Shown piece by piece: positions 4,532 through 5,789 of a stretch of 5,789 nucleotides of DNA (the first letter of the stretch is position 1; each line of letters opens with the position of its first letter). Made by a program: the position numbers and the translations under genes. Below the pieces are notes generated by a model. The model saw only the letters and a program-made list of their open reading frames with translations. It did no database searches and was not told the DNA's origin. The DNA is from Desulfobacterales bacterium (GTDB taxonomy: Bacteria > Desulfobacterota > Desulfobacteria > Desulfobacterales > JAUWMJ01), in contig JAUWMJ010000226.1 in the NCBI GenBank assembly GCA_030613225.1, positions 1 to 5,789 of the forward strand, given 5' to 3'.

Positions 4532-5122
4532 TTATGAATCCTCAAAGATTATATTTTCGAATACCCCTTTGCAATTTTTCAATATCTTGTCTCTCATTTT
4601 AGTCACGTAACCCGGTCTGATTTCATCTTTCCATCGAGGATAGCCGCCTTGCCAGACATATATTATTAATTTCTGAAATTCAATGCGGTTAAAGCGGTAG
4701 ACACCGAGTTCAATTTCTCTACCATTGCGTGATACCGTGAATGAAATTTCCTGTGGCCTGGCGTAGTTTGCTATAATTTCAGAAACCTGGGATTGGGTTT
4801 GAAATCCTTCGGGTTTTTGTTTGAAATCTTCAGGCTCTGTGGGAAACGGAAAACTGCGATAGAGTTCACCTATAAACCCGCTTGAATGATTACCATTGAT
4901 AGCGCCCATCAGATCCCCGATATCTTCCGGTGATTTGATAAAATAAACCTGCCAAAGCGCTTGATAAGACTCCTCACCTGCGTTTTCAGCAAGACTTTCA
5001 ATGTAGTTGCAAAAATCGGTGGCAAAAAAAAAGTAGTGGTCACAAAGCAGCATATCGGAATCGATGTTGAAGAATCCAAAAGCGATAGTTCCGTGACTGA
5101 GGGAATTGAAAGCTAACGGCAT
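4532..5122 (-). CDS. Hypothetical protein, 196 aa, unrecognised family
   Basis: I do not recognise this family. The product starts MPLAFNSLSHGTIAFGFFNI and looks like a genuine globular soluble protein. It has mixed hydrophobic and charged residues, many aromatics (for example Y-F-F-F at 30-33, Y-V-W-Q-G-G-Y-P-R-W around 155-163), no signal peptide, no transmembrane helix and no clustered Cys/His. A basic C-terminal helix-like segment (about 173-186, K-M-R-D-K-I-L-K) precedes an acidic end. Translation is supported by AAGGAAAGGA on the minus strand, with its last GGA 9 nt before the ATG. The gene is convergent with the corrinoid activator gene (39-bp gap) and divergent from the ACT gene. The opening S-H-G-T-I-A-F-G-F-F-N-I-D-S-D-M-L-L suggests a conserved core strand, but no function is inferred. 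Confidence 0.8.
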   Translation of the reverse strand: MPLAFNSLSHGTIAFGFFNIDSDMLLCDHYFFFATDFCNYIESLAENAGEESYQALWQVYFIKSPEDIGDLMGAINGNHSSGFIGELYRSFPFPTEPEDFKQKPEGFQTQSQVSEIIANYARPQEISFTVSRNGREIELGVYRFNRIEFQKLIIYVWQGGYPRWKDEIRPGYVTKMRDKILKNCKGVFENIIFEDS

Positions 5123-5206
5123 CGGGTGGTTTCCTTTCCTTGACTAAGTGAGCTATATTGTATATTTGGATATAAATAGCATGACTAATTTATAAAATAT
5201 TAGAAG

Positions 5207-5234
5207 TTAATATACCAAATTGGATTTAAGTCAA
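5207..5234 (-). promoter_or_regulatory. Possible sigma-70 promoter for the 196-aa gene
   Basis: On the minus strand, TTGACT (5234-5229), a 16-bp spacer and TATTAA (5212-5207) give a plausible promoter with a leader of about 80 nt. The -35 box is identical to that proposed for trxB. The surrounding 5145-5235 is very AT-rich, so -10-like matches are frequent and the call is tentative. I found no equally good plus-strand promoter for the ACT gene. Confidence 0.4.
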
Positions 5235-5311
5235 GCTCATTGATGGTTGTATGTGTGACCTGCTTTGGGAGACCTATTCGGCCCTCCTGCACCAATATTA
5301 GTGAAATAAAT

Positions 5312-5728
5312 ATGGATAAAATATCATTAACTGTATTAACGGGTGAGTTTTCTATCCACAAGCTGCATCCCTCCACAAAGATACCTGATACGATTCAAGA
5401 GAGTACATTCTATCAAATTTGTAGAACAGATGAAGAACTGTCAATAGTATGTGAAACACACATATCAATGATAAGTGAACATGAAGAAAAAGGATGGGCA
5501 TGCATAAAGGTTGATGGTCCTCTTGATTTTGGCCTTACCGGTATTCTTGCCGGCATTTCCAAAGTTTTAGCCCAAAGCAATATCAGCATTTTTGCCATAT
5601 CGACCTATGATACTGATTATATACTAGTAAAGCATCAATCTTTGGATAACTCAATTAAGGCACTTAAGGCAAATGGATATGCAGTCAGGGTAACGGCCTC
5701 AACAAAAACCGATAGCCGACTGGCTTAA
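5312..5728 (+). CDS. ACT/CASTOR-domain protein (COG3603 type), probable amino-acid sensor
   Basis: From ATG 5312 the product is 138 aa beginning MDKISLTVLTGEFSIHKLHP. It matches the small two-lobed ACT/CASTOR proteins whose members usually start with K-L-x-L-x-V-L-P-G-x-F-A-V-x-R-L. The first lobe (about 1-60) carries that hallmark strand. The second (about 62-125) carries W-A-C-I-K-V-D-G-P-L-D-F-G-L-T-G-I-L-A-G-I, then I-S-I-F-A-I-S-T-Y-D-T-D-Y-I-L-V-K and a final A-L-K-A-N-G-Y helix. Such domains bind small ligands, commonly amino acids, at a subunit interface. The ligand here is unknown. The frame is open upstream to TTG 5240/ATG 5243, but the extra 24 residues (Cys-rich, no clear Shine-Dalgarno) do not resemble the family, so I prefer 5312, although its own ribosome site (AGTGA) is weak. 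Confidence 0.82.
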   Translation: MDKISLTVLTGEFSIHKLHPSTKIPDTIQESTFYQICRTDEELSIVCETHISMISEHEEKGWACIKVDGPLDFGLTGILAGISKVLAQSNISIFAISTYDTDYILVKHQSLDNSIKALKANGYAVRVTASTKTDSRLA

Positions 5729-5789
5729 AAACACGCGCTGTCGATCATTTTTACAGGTTGCCGTATTTGTCAGCTTTGTAAAAAATCAA

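Noticed and set aside
5748..5784. TTTTTACA...TGTAAAAA inverted repeat after the ACT gene
   Set aside because: Only 8 bp, all but two pairs A/T, with a 21-nt loop and at the window edge; too weak to call a terminator.
5751..5789. Possible C-terminal end of a minus-strand gene entering from the right edge
   Set aside because: Only 12 codons are open before TAA, which is expected by chance. There is not enough sequence to support a gene.

Overview
The window looks like a chromosomal stretch of a moderately AT-rich anaerobic bacterium, most likely a Desulfobacterota (Desulfobacterales-type) sulfate reducer or relative. This is inferred from the RACo-like corrinoid-activation ATPase with a cysteine-rich head, a Tat-exported protein under a sigma-54-type promoter, an FmdB zinc ribbon, a CASTOR/ACT protein of the COG3603 type, and intergenic spacers full of palindromic repeats. 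The taxonomic call comes from gene content only.

Layout. 1-114 (minus) is the first 38 codons of a Tat-exported protein that runs off the left edge. 115-843 has no credible gene but is rich in regulatory sequence. It holds a minus-strand -24/-12 promoter facing the Tat gene (185-201), two 20-bp dyads 32 bp apart that look like enhancer-binding-protein sites (452-503), and a plus-strand -24/-12 promoter (577-593). A strong intrinsic terminator (659-711) lies only about 108 nt beyond that promoter's predicted start, so the unit looks like a sigma-54-dependent small RNA, or less likely an attenuated leader of trxB. A sigma-70-type promoter (735-762) then precedes trxB. 844-1770 is thioredoxin reductase, 1982-2176 a small FmdB-type zinc-ribbon protein, and 2396-4492 a 698-aa 2Fe-2S/ASKHA reductive activator of corrinoid enzymes with an added zinc-finger-like N-terminus. 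4532-5122 (minus, convergent with the activator gene) is an unrecognised 196-aa protein. Divergent from it, 5312-5728 encodes an ACT/CASTOR-domain protein.

The spacers after trxB and fmdB hold three repeat structures: a 107-nt long imperfect palindrome that contains the trxB stop codon, a 44-nt hairpin just after fmdB, and a 68-nt inverted repeat before the activator gene. They look like REP/MITE-type repeats rather than terminators, because none is followed by a T tract.

How the genes fit together: trxB, fmdB and the activator gene lie in one direction but are separated by 211 and 219 bp, and each has its own Shine-Dalgarno, so they need not be one operon. The shared theme is thiol/redox and corrinoid maintenance. 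The most novel element is the divergent sigma-54 module at 115-711, where one enhancer region could drive both an exported (probably redox) protein and a short RNA carrying two UACCUC anti-Shine-Dalgarno-like motifs.
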